The notes under the pieces are model-generated. The model ran no database searches. It had not been told where the DNA came from and saw only the letters and a program-made list of their open reading frames with translations. The translations under genes and the position numbers were made by a program. 64,000 nucleotides of DNA from Thiodubiliella sp900128405 (GTDB lineage: Bacteria > Pseudomonadota > Gammaproteobacteria > PS1 > Pseudothioglobaceae), in assembly GCA_963682085.1 (NCBI GenBank), contig OY821614.1:806001-870000 (forward strand), given 5' to 3'. Shown here piece by piece: positions 53,001-61,768 of this stretch (position 1 is its first letter; each line of letters starts with the position of its first letter).

Positions 53001-56000
53001 TTAATCGGTGCTGCTGGCCAAAAATTTATTGTTATTGTTGACCCAATACCACCAAACAAAGTATCCACATACTTCTTGGCAAAAGTATCAAATATCAGCG
53101 TGGTTAAAACTTTGTTAGTGGCATTGTCATAGCCATACTCTTCTTTTGGATTAACCCAACTCATAGCGGGTGCAATAATGCCTGGTATGTATTGAGCATC
53201 ACCGCTGATTACAATTTTGGCATCTCTAAAGTGGATATCAGCCTCTTTTTTATATGTCAAAATAATGGAAACACCTGAGCCATTGGCCACGGTTTGTTGG
53301 TCAAAATAACTTAATATATTAATCTCTGTAACATTGCTATTATCACTATTATCACCACCTGAAGGAGGTGGAGTTACACCTGTTTCCCCATCTTCATCTA
53401 CTTTATCGTCATCAGGTTTTAATGCATTAATAGCAACTATTGCCGTATTGATCAACAAAGCAAATTCAACTTTCAGTGCCTGCTTTTTGATAATATAAGT
53501 TTGCTCTAATGCCACCAAAGTTTGCGAGTTTTCCTCTGAATAGGTGTTACTTATCTGACTAAGTAGCCCTGCTAAAGTATTTTTTTCTGTGGTAACCTTT
53601 GTTTGAAATTGACCAATCAGTGCTTTTTGTATGTCAATTTCAGCCTGAACTTCGGTCTTTGTGTCGTCATTGAAAATTTCTCTTGCTAAGGCTGTGGTAA
53701 TACTGGTATCAAGACTTGTCTTAATGTCTAATATACCAGCATCAACTTTAATCCTAAGATTTTGATATACGGCCACAGTTCGTGCCTGCTCTCTTGCTGC
53801 CTCAATTTCTGCATTGTGCTTTAATAAAGCGATTTCATACATTGATTTTTGCTGTAAAAAAGTAGTATTTATTGTCTTTAAGTAGTTTTCTAAAGTGGTT
53901 CTTAATGCGACATTTTTCTCACCAGAATAAGCACTTGCAGCATTTGTAATTGCAGTGGTAATGGCGGTTATGTCAAGATTAAATCCACTTAATATATTTG
54001 CATCACTTACTAATTTAATATATTTAGGGGTGCTTTTAAAGGTGGATATTTGTGCATTTATCTCATCAATATCTTTGGCTAATTGCTCTTCTTCAGTTAA
54101 AGCCGCACCACCTAAAAAATGTCTAACTGATTCATTAAAGGCTTGATAACCCAAAGCCTTACCACAAGATGGAGAGGCACCTGCTGTTTTATACATAGAC
54201 CACAACATAACACCACTATTGGGTTGGGTTTTTATGAAGTCAACAAAGCGTTCAACTGAGTAAGGTTTTTTTGCATCAAAAATATGATAAGAATCCCCTC
54301 CCAACATAGATGATTTAGTAGTGCCTTCACAACTTCTGGCTTCAGCATTTGTGGAAACTAACTCAGCACCACCCCAAGCTTCGGTTGCCAATTCAAAACC
54401 AATGGCAAGTTTTCCACTGTATATTTCTTGGTAATTCTTATACAATAAAACAGGGTCAAATCGCTTAAAACTACCATCATAAGACATTATGGCAGTGTAA
54501 TCAAAAACATCATTCGGCTCTAAATTATCTGCTCTCATCTTATTAAAAACAAGGCGTTCGCGTCCAGCATTGCCACTCCAAAAAGAAATTTTTCCTGTGC
54601 AACTAGCGTCACTTTGGGTTTGTGCCGTGCAATCAGCACCCGTTGACCAGCCTGCAATGCTTAATAAGGTATTGGTTTGTTGAGTAATAGAATACAAAAC
54701 TTTAATAGATTTATAATACTGCACGATGTTGCCGTCATCTGTGCCATTAATTTCATAATCCACATCAAGCCCATCTAAACCTAAATCGGTTACCAAGTCA
54801 ACCAAAGCCTGCCTGTGTGCACCCGTATTATTTGCCAAAGCAGTCCAATTATTATAGGTAGCACCGCCAACTGCCAGCAACACTTTGACATTTTTGGCTT
54901 TTAATAGTTTGACAGCTTCTTTAACCGCACCAAATGTAGCGCTAAATCCAATGCCTGTCCCTTGAAAACTGTTACTATTTTTGACATAAGCAATATCTGG
55001 CTGCACAAATGAGATGACCACATGGGTATAAAGCGGATCTATATCAATCATCTGTGAACTTGATGCATTTGCCTTGCTAAACCAATTGACACCCCAAGAA
55101 GGTAGGTAACCTACCGCAAAATGATTGCTACTAAAATGTGCAGGTGGTGGCGTTGTAGGTGGTGTAGGTATTGTAGGTGGCGTTGTAGGTGGTGTTGTAG
55201 GTGGCACGCTATTTTGTGCTAAAAATTTAACCGTTTTTTCATTACTAACAGTGCAAATATCGCCATTACACAACGCTACTTTAAATGTATGATCTGTATC
55301 GGTAGTAACTGCATTTGCATAGCCAAACCCACCTCTTTGTGCACCCTTGCTTTCACTAAAATCATCCAATGTTGCAGTTGATATTACCACATCATCAACA
55401 TATAATTTTGCAGTTGTCGCTCTGTCTCCCCACCACATATTCCATTTTAATCCAAAATCTCCATAGGCTGTGGAAGTAGCCAACCAAGCGATAACAGGCT
55501 TTCCCGGTGTTTTATCAGATACAATAACAGGTGTTGTGCTTTCAACAACAACGAGAATATTAATGACATTACTCGCTACAAAAGTTTGATCGCTACTCGC
55601 TTCTTTTTGAATAACAATAGAAGTGCTGCCTACTGCCATTGTTTCAATGATAAATTGATTTGCATGATTAGGAATTGCAGTTATTCGAGCTATGTTTGTA
55701 TCTGAACTGCTTATAGTTAAATTACCGTCCCCATCACCTCCATTAATATAAATTTTTCCACTATTGTGACCAACCGCCCCTGTGAAAGATAAGATACTCG
55801 TTGTTAATAAAGATTGTGGCTGATTGGTTGCCGACTCAGTTGCTTTCTTGGCTTTGACAATTTGAATAATACTGGCATTAGAATAATCCTTTTCATTGGC
55901 AGCACGAGCAAGAGTGCGATAAGTTTTAACAAAATATCGATGTATATCGTCATCTTTTAAACCATGCTCACTGGCTATTGTATCTTGCGTATCAGACCAC

Positions 56001-57463
56001 GCAACTTCTTTTACTTGTTGCCCATCTTTATACAAAACATAGCCATTAGGTCTGTTTGAATTATTTGTATAAGTGGCGTATATCAATAGAGTATATTGCC
56101 CATCACTTTGGTCTAATTGCAATAAGGGTCTCTCTAAGGCTAATTTAGCTTGCCCCTCTTGTTCTTCTTTAACGGCATTATCACTCTTATTATCGTTGTC
56201 TTGTTTAACATTATTCGCCACCTCATAACTACCCGTGTATTCTCTCCAAGCGTCTTTCCATCCATTGGCACCCGGCTCCCTTAATTGACACCATCCTGTA
56301 TAAGGCCAGCCCTTGCATTCATAAGCCTTACCCTCGTAATATATTTTATTGCCAGCCACATAAACTTGGTTTGACCAGTAATTTATGTTGCTAATATCTG
56401 TATCACTTTCAACGACATTAGCAATGCCACCATCAGTATTCCATGCCCTTGATGATAACGCCGAACCCGGCTTATAAATAGGGGAAGCACACCAAGCCCC
56501 ATTTGGCCATGCTTTACATGTGTATTCAATACCATCTTTAACCACTTTGTCGTTAGGCTTGTAAGCCACATTTTCTAAATATGCATTGGTAGTAACAACA
56601 TTAACCACCTCATCTTCAAGCGTCTGAATGCCAGTATCTTTACCTGCTTGGTTGTCTTGCTTCATTGACTCTCTGAAACTTTCTCTGAACTGCGACAATA
56701 ATGCAGAATCTTGAACCGCTTCATTTTGATTCTGAACATTAATACTTTGCGAGAGCTCTGCGGAAATCTCTGCTATACTTTTTCCAGTATCTTGTTGTAA
56801 TTGAGACAAACCCAACATTAACGACGAATACACTTTTTGATTATCCTGAGAATTTTCCACCTGTAAAGGCTCACTTAAGTCAATCGGTTGAGTTGCAAAC
56901 AAATTCAAATCATCAGGTGCCACTGCACCCAGCAAACCGCTTACCGTATTTCGAGTAACTTGCTCTCTTATTACCTCTGAAAAGTTACTCTCCCTCTCTA
57001 ATACTTTAACAACAATATCTGTTGCTGGCGTGATAGCAACCTCCTCAACATTGCCTTCCTTTAAGTAAGTAATACTTTGTATAGGTTCCTGAGAATTCAA
57101 AGTTACGGTGGCATCAATTTCAGCCTCAGCATCTGTTTTACCGTTAACCTTAGCAGTCCTCATTCTTGCTTCATCAACATAAGTTCCACTTACCGCTTCA
57201 ACAATATAGGCTTTATAGCCATAAGTAATATGACTTTTTAAAAAAGAGTAATGCCCTTTGTTGTCTGTGCTTACGGAGACTATATACTGTTTGGTGTTGT
57301 TGTCTTTAACACCATATAATTTTACTACACCATTTTTGACATAATTTGCATGAACAACGCCCTTAAGTCCAACAGAATTATCACCATTATTGCCGTTACT
57401 ACCGCAAGATGCCAATGTGAAAATTAACACGATTATTGTAAGAAATTTAATGAATTGATTCAT
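50036..57463 (-). CDS. Giant lipoprotein chitinase with GH18 and GH19-like catalytic domains
   Basis: 2475 residues. A lipoprotein signal (LASC, Cys20) is followed by a helical region, two CBM5/12-type chitin-binding modules (about 303-345 and 364-413, WCA/GWCQ with Tyr-Gly pattern), Ig-like and ChiA-N-like domains (GDRATTAKLY ... VALCNGD, about 660-755) and a Pro-Thr linker. The GH18 domain (about 781-1113) carries DGLDVDYE with acid Glu904. A coiled region and a beta domain precede a large TIM-barrel-like segment with FLTFDKYERDGFG. The C-terminal GH19-like domain has AQSMQET (Glu2137) and GCGWWGRGVIQTTGR (2300-2314); as I recall, it resembles diatom GH19-like proteins. It is likely displayed or released through the T2SS, like PulA. 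Start follows GGGAGCG. Confidence 0.85.
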   Translation of the reverse strand: MNQFIKFLTIIVLIFTLASCGSNGNNGDNSVGLKGVVHANYVKNGVVKLYGVKDNNTKQYIVSVSTDNKGHYSFLKSHITYGYKAYIVEAVSGTYVDEARMRTAKVNGKTDAEAEIDATVTLNSQEPIQSITYLKEGNVEEVAITPATDIVVKVLERESNFSEVIREQVTRNTVSGLLGAVAPDDLNLFATQPIDLSEPLQVENSQDNQKVYSSLMLGLSQLQQDTGKSIAEISAELSQSINVQNQNEAVQDSALLSQFRESFRESMKQDNQAGKDTGIQTLEDEVVNVVTTNAYLENVAYKPNDKVVKDGIEYTCKAWPNGAWCASPIYKPGSALSSRAWNTDGGIANVVESDTDISNINYWSNQVYVAGNKIYYEGKAYECKGWPYTGWCQLREPGANGWKDAWREYTGSYEVANNVKQDNDNKSDNAVKEEQEGQAKLALERPLLQLDQSDGQYTLLIYATYTNNSNRPNGYVLYKDGQQVKEVAWSDTQDTIASEHGLKDDDIHRYFVKTYRTLARAANEKDYSNASIIQIVKAKKATESATNQPQSLLTTSILSFTGAVGHNSGKIYINGGDGDGNLTISSSDTNIARITAIPNHANQFIIETMAVGSTSIVIQKEASSDQTFVASNVINILVVVESTTPVIVSDKTPGKPVIAWLATSTAYGDFGLKWNMWWGDRATTAKLYVDDVVISTATLDDFSESKGAQRGGFGYANAVTTDTDHTFKVALCNGDICTVSNEKTVKFLAQNSVPPTTPPTTPPTIPTPPTTPPPAHFSSNHFAVGYLPSWGVNWFSKANASSSQMIDIDPLYTHVVISFVQPDIAYVKNSNSFQGTGIGFSATFGAVKEAVKLLKAKNVKVLLAVGGATYNNWTALANNTGAHRQALVDLVTDLGLDGLDVDYEINGTDDGNIVQYYKSIKVLYSITQQTNTLLSIAGWSTGADCTAQTQSDASCTGKISFWSGNAGRERLVFNKMRADNLEPNDVFDYTAIMSYDGSFKRFDPVLLYKNYQEIYSGKLAIGFELATEAWGGAELVSTNAEARSCEGTTKSSMLGGDSYHIFDAKKPYSVERFVDFIKTQPNSGVMLWSMYKTAGASPSCGKALGYQAFNESVRHFLGGAALTEEEQLAKDIDEINAQISTFKSTPKYIKLVSDANILSGFNLDITAITTAITNAASAYSGEKNVALRTTLENYLKTINTTFLQQKSMYEIALLKHNAEIEAAREQARTVAVYQNLRIKVDAGILDIKTSLDTSITTALAREIFNDDTKTEVQAEIDIQKALIGQFQTKVTTEKNTLAGLLSQISNTYSEENSQTLVALEQTYIIKKQALKVEFALLINTAIVAINALKPDDDKVDEDGETGVTPPPSGGDNSDNSNVTEINILSYFDQQTVANGSGVSIILTYKKEADIHFRDAKIVISGDAQYIPGIIAPAMSWVNPKEEYGYDNATNKVLTTLIFDTFAKKYVDTLFGGIGSTITINFWPAAPINLGGIKVVQVTPGKVTIAQEDAKKAKPNRADSVVLKVKGWPSTLAMGTVTDNDFGLNQRFFDSKVDAIFKYEGDGFGDRGDVIEPIVTTQTIRQAREIEALDDTGKTRVMPTLVVYTANGSGGGLAQNDIKTNYKTENSIDSSDNTVIEDSNLVKHFRNTIRMAANMQANKDDDHPNPATIVLDADLFGEWQKNKLNGTFQNEYCGGSDDIDCENYQTILVREAMLTAIEAEKNYMVKKYSSIATNATKTEDVNRLEIVYQLNDIKAKITEANIKNNIKGWVQSQNFMIKEFAPDVAFGWVINLWNPGSAHWVHKKYTGERDVWNNASKGVAVFSKWIGAYDDNDYRPDFLTFDKYERDGFGAAGKPSYAFSSREWDNYLMYVKQITDFIGTPAMLWQIPGGHMVTKTEDLSGESHLCTDNESDGCFRHLDTAIYGGHSASGGSYFMGDKEIGTDVGNIRQDVLNIALSGSHYNGATKVGDLLGQDSSHNWGASELRHSVFSNAFAILWGGGETTGSVPISTNKTGGYNWLKNKIVDYRENGGIPLYHNETSDSNTNALTSVATLNTALTSASLANDMNNNVLLFNAAPGSWIPSSLYKWEDFLEALKAMHNTGISGEKYWLFDESDSNEQKQKYAKVAIASFLAQSMQETIQYNACDENSWQFFKDANTSKAVADSIARGDFTIDQPMDAACGQLGQVYADYGVDSNGIDNPYSCPRAPKMEVTAITNAKYYAAAGPVFAAPDAVLSDLGLLLDGKPGRWEDSGDCAGKPATADNFKDPKIEGWARDECKVYKGQKAGSFVWDGSSKRSLEGCGWWGRGVIQTTGRENFGKLNHFVGRSHVDKDLINKNVDWKGGVVNVKAPPENPLYAGMDLCANPELICSSTEHKEIKWVAGLFYWMNSVQAYEGGGIYQDWNYKTELKKYVDSNFGENNYQPLNGTSFIDSISGIVNRGCPDDECPDVGKVHAKKERADNFKKVMKGLGITLTN

Positions 57464-57508
57464 TTTTTCGCTCCCTTGTAATTAAATGGTTTGTAAAATT
57501 TTTGAACA

Positions 57509-57536
57509 ATTATATATCACTACCTTTGTTTTTCAA
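57509..57536 (-). promoter_or_regulatory. Likely sigma-70 promoter of the chitinase gene
   Basis: On the minus strand TTGAAA (57531-57536) and TATAAT (57509-57514) are 16 bp apart, about 46 bp before the start codon. The divergent protease gene has its own TATAAT at 57654-57659, so both cargo genes start from one 228-bp intergenic region. Confidence 0.6.
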
Positions 57537-57691
57537 TGTTTTAAAAAAAATAAGCATAGATTTAAAATGCTGAAAACTTTTGAATATAATTTAGCCCGCC
57601 ATTTTAATATAGGCTTAATGCCAATTTATATTCTTTTCAATGAGTAACAAAAGTATAATATTCTCTAATTTAACTCATCAAACATTAAAAA

Positions 57692-58294
57692 ATGACAACA
57701 ATTACTCGTATCTTAATTTTATGTGGCTATTTAGGAAGTACTTACGCTTGGGGAGGCTTCTTTCATCTTGATGTTGATGCCATCCAAGGTATAAATAGTA
57801 TGAGTGGAACGGCACCAACACTTGAGCAACAAGCCCGTTCAAGTATTTTAGAACGCAGGGCTCAATTAAATCTTAACAACAACGAGGCATTACTTTTTCA
57901 ACGAGTTAACACAGACAGATTTGGCAATCAACATTTTCGCTTTAATGTTACATACAAAGGGATTGAATTGGAAAAAATGCAAATTATTGCACACTTTGAC
58001 CAAAGAATCGTTAGTAGTCTTAGCGGTTATCAGCAATCATTATCACCTTCGTTTAAAAGTAAAATCGACACGCATCTCAATCAAGAAAAACCTCAATTAA
58101 CCACCGACAAAGTATTGGCATTTATCAACAAAAAACAACACAAAGTATTGTCTATCAAACCAATGATTATTCAAGCACAACCTTATGTTATTTGGCAAGT
58201 GCAGTTATTGATTAACGGCATAACTACCGTTTATCGTGTTAGCGATAGCAATCCACCAAGTATTTTATCAAAAATAGAAGACATTCAATACTAA
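57692..58294 (+). CDS. Free-standing FTP-type propeptide protein for the adjacent M4 protease
   Basis: 200 residues with a signal peptide (MTTITRILILCGYLGSTYA). The body resembles the fungalysin/thermolysin propeptide: NTDRFGNQHFRFNVTYKGIELEKMQIIAHFDQ is its core (quoted in part: FRFNVTYKGIEL), followed by a PepSY-like half VIWQVQLLINGITTVYRV. In thermolysins this domain is the N-terminal chaperone and inhibitor of the same chain. Here it is a separate gene whose stop overlaps the protease start as TAATG. It should fold or silence the protease in trans. Confidence 0.75.
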   Translation: MTTITRILILCGYLGSTYAWGGFFHLDVDAIQGINSMSGTAPTLEQQARSSILERRAQLNLNNNEALLFQRVNTDRFGNQHFRFNVTYKGIELEKMQIIAHFDQRIVSSLSGYQQSLSPSFKSKIDTHLNQEKPQLTTDKVLAFINKKQHKVLSIKPMIIQAQPYVIWQVQLLINGITTVYRVSDSNPPSILSKIEDIQY

Positions 58295-60939
58295 TGATAA
58301 CTTTACTATTGCAATTCAAGAGGGTTCGATGTCTTATTATACTTAGCGTATTATTGTTATCTGCTTGTGGTGGCGACAATGGTAATAACGATGATGTCCA
58401 CACCTCTAAAACCGGCTATTTTAGAGACAGTGCAGTTAAAGGACTAAACTATATAACCAACTCACAAAATGGCATAACCGATAAACTGGGTCGTTACCAA
58501 TACAAAATAGGGGAGGAAATTACTTTTTATTTGAATAATATGGTTTTGGGTAGTGCCATAGCAAGTAAAACACTTTACCCTCATAATATCGCCACAGATT
58601 ATAAACACAGTATTAAGATTGCACAGTTATTACAAACCTTAAATTTTAACGATAATTTAAACAATGGTATTGATGTGACCAAGCAATTTAAAGGCACTGA
58701 TACTGCATTACCCAGTGAAGATTTAACACAAGATTATATTGACAATCACACCTATCAAAGCAAAGTGTTGGTTACGAAAAGTATGGCTCAAGAACACTTA
58801 AGTCAAACATACAGAAAATATGGTGTTATCAATGCTCCAGCAACGATTCGTATTAATGTTGTAGAAACGACCTTAGCAGCCGAAATTGAAGACCTTGGTG
58901 GCGTGCCAAGTAACGGCATTGTCTATCGATGGTATGTTGACAATACTCTTATTGAGGGGGTAAACGGTAAGACATTCCTCTTAACTCAAGATCATATTGG
59001 AAGACAAATTACAGTGGGAGCTACCTTTAAAGATTTGATGGGTGAATCAGAAGAGATACAAACCAATCCAATTTCTAATATAAGAATTGGTTATTTTAAA
59101 GGCAGTGCAGTTAAAGGGTTAAGATACGCCACCGAAACCCTTACTGGTATAACTAATGAACTTGGTGCTTATCAATATCAAGCAGGGGAACGCGTTACAT
59201 TCTATTTGGGTAATTTATATTTAGGTCAATCGTTAGCCGCCGAGACATTGTACCCAAGTGATATTGCCACTAGCAACTCAGACATGGAGGGGATAGCACA
59301 ATTATTACAAACTTTAGATGCTGATAGTATGTCAGATAATGGTATTGATGTTTCTAGATTTTTAACTGGAGATGCAAGCAAATACCTGCTCAGTGGCACT
59401 TTATCCCAAGCACATATTAATGAATTTGATGCAAGCAAAACACTGGTGAGTAAAGAAAGTGCCAAACAGTTTTTAACCACTCAGATAGAAATAGAAAACA
59501 ATACAAAAATAAATAACTACACAAAAAGCACCTCTATCGAAAACGACACTTATAGCTTTACTTACGCCTCAACAGGGAGGCGAACATTTGAAATACCAAC
59601 GCTTGCTTGTTCCCAAATTAATTGCTGTCAGGTCGATGTATTCAAGGATGGAGTTCTTGAAGAGAGTGCCATTGCAGATCAAAATAGAGTCATTCGTTTT
59701 AATGTGCAACAACGGGAATCTCAAAACTCAGTAACCATTAAAATTACAGCTGCAAACACACAAGGGCAAGCTTGCTACTATAAAAATCCCATTGCTGGCA
59801 ATATTGAAACACCTGATCAAACACATAAAACAATAAACGCACAAGGGCAAAGCAGTAGTAAATACCCTGCATTAAAAGTTTTGAAGTCAAACCAGAATTA
59901 TTACTTAGAGGAGGTTATTTCTAATTCAACAGGTCCTGATATAAAAATCAAAACAATTAAATCAATTGGGCTAGGGCCTACAAGGCACATTAAGCACACT
60001 GCCAAAGAGGCAAAATACCTTGATAAAGACGGGGTTGATGCTCACGCCAACTCAATCAAAGTTTATAATTATTTGAAGAATATTTTAAATATGAATAGTT
60101 ATGACGACAAAGGAGGGGCTTTATTGGCAACCACCAACCATTTGTATCCTCGATCTCGAATATCCTTTTGTGGAATAAGAAATGATGCTGGCTCGTGGTT
60201 TAATGCCTTTTCCCAAGGAAATGAAATTTTTTATACACCTGCCAAACCAGAGATAGGTTATCATAAAAGTCTGTCCGCTGTTGTCAATGTTGCTGCACAC
60301 GAATGGGCACACACAGTTACCAACAACTTCTCCGAATTAGAATATCAGCGTGAAATGGGGGCACTCAACGAGGCGTTTTCAGACTGGTTTGGCATTGCTG
60401 TCGAGCAACATTATTCAACTGGTAAAAAAAGTTGGGCAATAGGTTTTGCAAATCGACCTATTCGTTCAATAGAAAACCCACCTTCTATACAGAGGACTTA
60501 CGCATTTTATAATAGGTATAAAATTCTGAAAAATGGTGTAATTTACCAGCCAAATATTGGCGAAAAAATACCTTATCCAGATACCTACAAAGGCGATAAC
60601 TGGCTTCTAACAGATGAGAGTACATGCCCTACTCCAAGCTGTAGAAATGATAATTGTGGTGTGCATTACAACAGTTCTGTTGCCAATAAAATGTTTTATC
60701 TATTATCAGTTGGTGGCACTCATAATGGAACTGTTGTTACTGGTATAGGAATTGATAATGCAATGAAAATCGCCCTAGATGCCAATAAAAATCAATGGAC
60801 TAGACACACCACATTTCATGATGCTAAAACAGGTATGATTGCCAGTGCTGGAAGCGATACAATCAACGGCGTTAATATTGCAGAACAAGTTAGATTGGCA
60901 TGGGAAGCAATCAATGTCCTTGATTCAAACAAGCCCTAA
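58294..60939 (+). CDS. Thermolysin-type (M4) lipoprotein metalloprotease
   Basis: 881 residues. A lipoprotein signal (LLSACGG, Cys25) is followed by two related domains of about 150 residues (GYFRDSAVKGLNY ... and GYFKGSAVKGLRY ..., about 36-185 and 265-410) flanking an Ig-like unit, then an M4 catalytic domain. Zinc ligands and catalytic acid are HEWAH (His669, Glu670, His673) and NEAFSD (Glu693, spaced as in thermolysin); NCGVHYNSS gives the transition-state His791. The FTP propeptide is missing and is encoded by the preceding gene. It is likely exported by the T2SS and held at the cell surface. No terminator is obvious after the stop. Confidence 0.85.
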   Translation: MITLLLQFKRVRCLIILSVLLLSACGGDNGNNDDVHTSKTGYFRDSAVKGLNYITNSQNGITDKLGRYQYKIGEEITFYLNNMVLGSAIASKTLYPHNIATDYKHSIKIAQLLQTLNFNDNLNNGIDVTKQFKGTDTALPSEDLTQDYIDNHTYQSKVLVTKSMAQEHLSQTYRKYGVINAPATIRINVVETTLAAEIEDLGGVPSNGIVYRWYVDNTLIEGVNGKTFLLTQDHIGRQITVGATFKDLMGESEEIQTNPISNIRIGYFKGSAVKGLRYATETLTGITNELGAYQYQAGERVTFYLGNLYLGQSLAAETLYPSDIATSNSDMEGIAQLLQTLDADSMSDNGIDVSRFLTGDASKYLLSGTLSQAHINEFDASKTLVSKESAKQFLTTQIEIENNTKINNYTKSTSIENDTYSFTYASTGRRTFEIPTLACSQINCCQVDVFKDGVLEESAIADQNRVIRFNVQQRESQNSVTIKITAANTQGQACYYKNPIAGNIETPDQTHKTINAQGQSSSKYPALKVLKSNQNYYLEEVISNSTGPDIKIKTIKSIGLGPTRHIKHTAKEAKYLDKDGVDAHANSIKVYNYLKNILNMNSYDDKGGALLATTNHLYPRSRISFCGIRNDAGSWFNAFSQGNEIFYTPAKPEIGYHKSLSAVVNVAAHEWAHTVTNNFSELEYQREMGALNEAFSDWFGIAVEQHYSTGKKSWAIGFANRPIRSIENPPSIQRTYAFYNRYKILKNGVIYQPNIGEKIPYPDTYKGDNWLLTDESTCPTPSCRNDNCGVHYNSSVANKMFYLLSVGGTHNGTVVTGIGIDNAMKIALDANKNQWTRHTTFHDAKTGMIASAGSDTINGVNIAEQVRLAWEAINVLDSNKP

Positions 60940-60940
60940 T

Positions 60941-61057
60941 TGAGTTATTTGTATAAATATAAATAACTCAATTCCCACCAGCTTAGTAATTATTTAAACC
61001 TAGCTTTTAACTCTATTAAAGCAAAATTTAAAGAAGTTACCAATATGATAAAAGTCT
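60941..61057. mobile_element. Decayed MITE-like element
   Basis: TGAGTTATTTGTATAAATATAAAT followed by ATTTAAACCTAGC...AAATTTAAAG and TTACCAATATGATAAAAGTC follow the order of the long copies. The right end is unrecognisable. It lies between the protease stop and the gspN stop. Confidence 0.5.
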
Positions 61058-61070
61058 AAAATTTAGAAAA

Positions 61071-61766
61071 TTATAATTGATAATTGAATTTAACTTTATT
61101 ATTAATACCAGCGCCATTTAACAAGGTTTGCATCTTTTGGTTATTAGCCTTAATATCCCCTTGAATATTAAGTTTATTGTCAGGGCTTAGCGTTATGTTG
61201 AGATTGGCTTTAATTTGGGCATCTTTATCAGTAACAACACCATTTAACTGCTCATTCTCACTGTCAATGCGTAATTGATAATCACCTAGAAGCTCGCCCA
61301 ATACATTCAGTTTTTTAACTTGCACAAGCCCTTGTAGTGAGTCTGGACGAGCATCCAAATTGTTTGCATTCCAGTCAATATCAAACTCATCAATTTTCAC
61401 CTCAAACGAGGCAATATTAGAAATATTATCAGGCAATAACTTAAACTTTTTAAGCGTTGCACTTGATAAAGTGCCAGTAATATCACTGAATTGTAATTGC
61501 TTGGAAGTATCAATACTCAAGTCAAAAACAAGTGCATGCGTCTCTTGCTCAATATGTATATACCAACCTAATTTTGCTTGAAACAACGCCAATGGAGAGA
61601 AACTCCAGTCAATCTTACCAAATTTAGGATTATTCGTGTGTCCCTGCCAAACACTGCCCTCTAATAAATAAGGCGACTGAATAGACGAGGCAAATAAACT
61701 CGCAGGTAAATTACCAATTAGGAAAAAAACCAAAGAAATTGAGAATAATAAAGCATATTTTTTCAT
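61071..61766 (-). CDS. gspN: Type II secretion protein GspN
   Basis: I start it at the ATG at 61766, giving 231 residues with an N-terminal membrane helix (MKKYALLFSISLVFFLIGNL); upstream codons come from the MITE. The beta-rich body with LLEGSVWQGH, FGKIDWSFSPLALFQAKLGW and LGDYQLRID is GspN-like. GspN is an accessory T2SS component missing from many systems. Its only ribosome-binding site candidate, AAAGG, is 6 bases before the ATG and belongs to the MITE terminal repeat. Confidence 0.82.
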   Translation of the reverse strand: MKKYALLFSISLVFFLIGNLPASLFASSIQSPYLLEGSVWQGHTNNPKFGKIDWSFSPLALFQAKLGWYIHIEQETHALVFDLSIDTSKQLQFSDITGTLSSATLKKFKLLPDNISNIASFEVKIDEFDIDWNANNLDARPDSLQGLVQVKKLNVLGELLGDYQLRIDSENEQLNGVVTDKDAQIKANLNITLSPDNKLNIQGDIKANNQKMQTLLNGAGINNKVKFNYQL

Positions 61767-61768
61767 GA

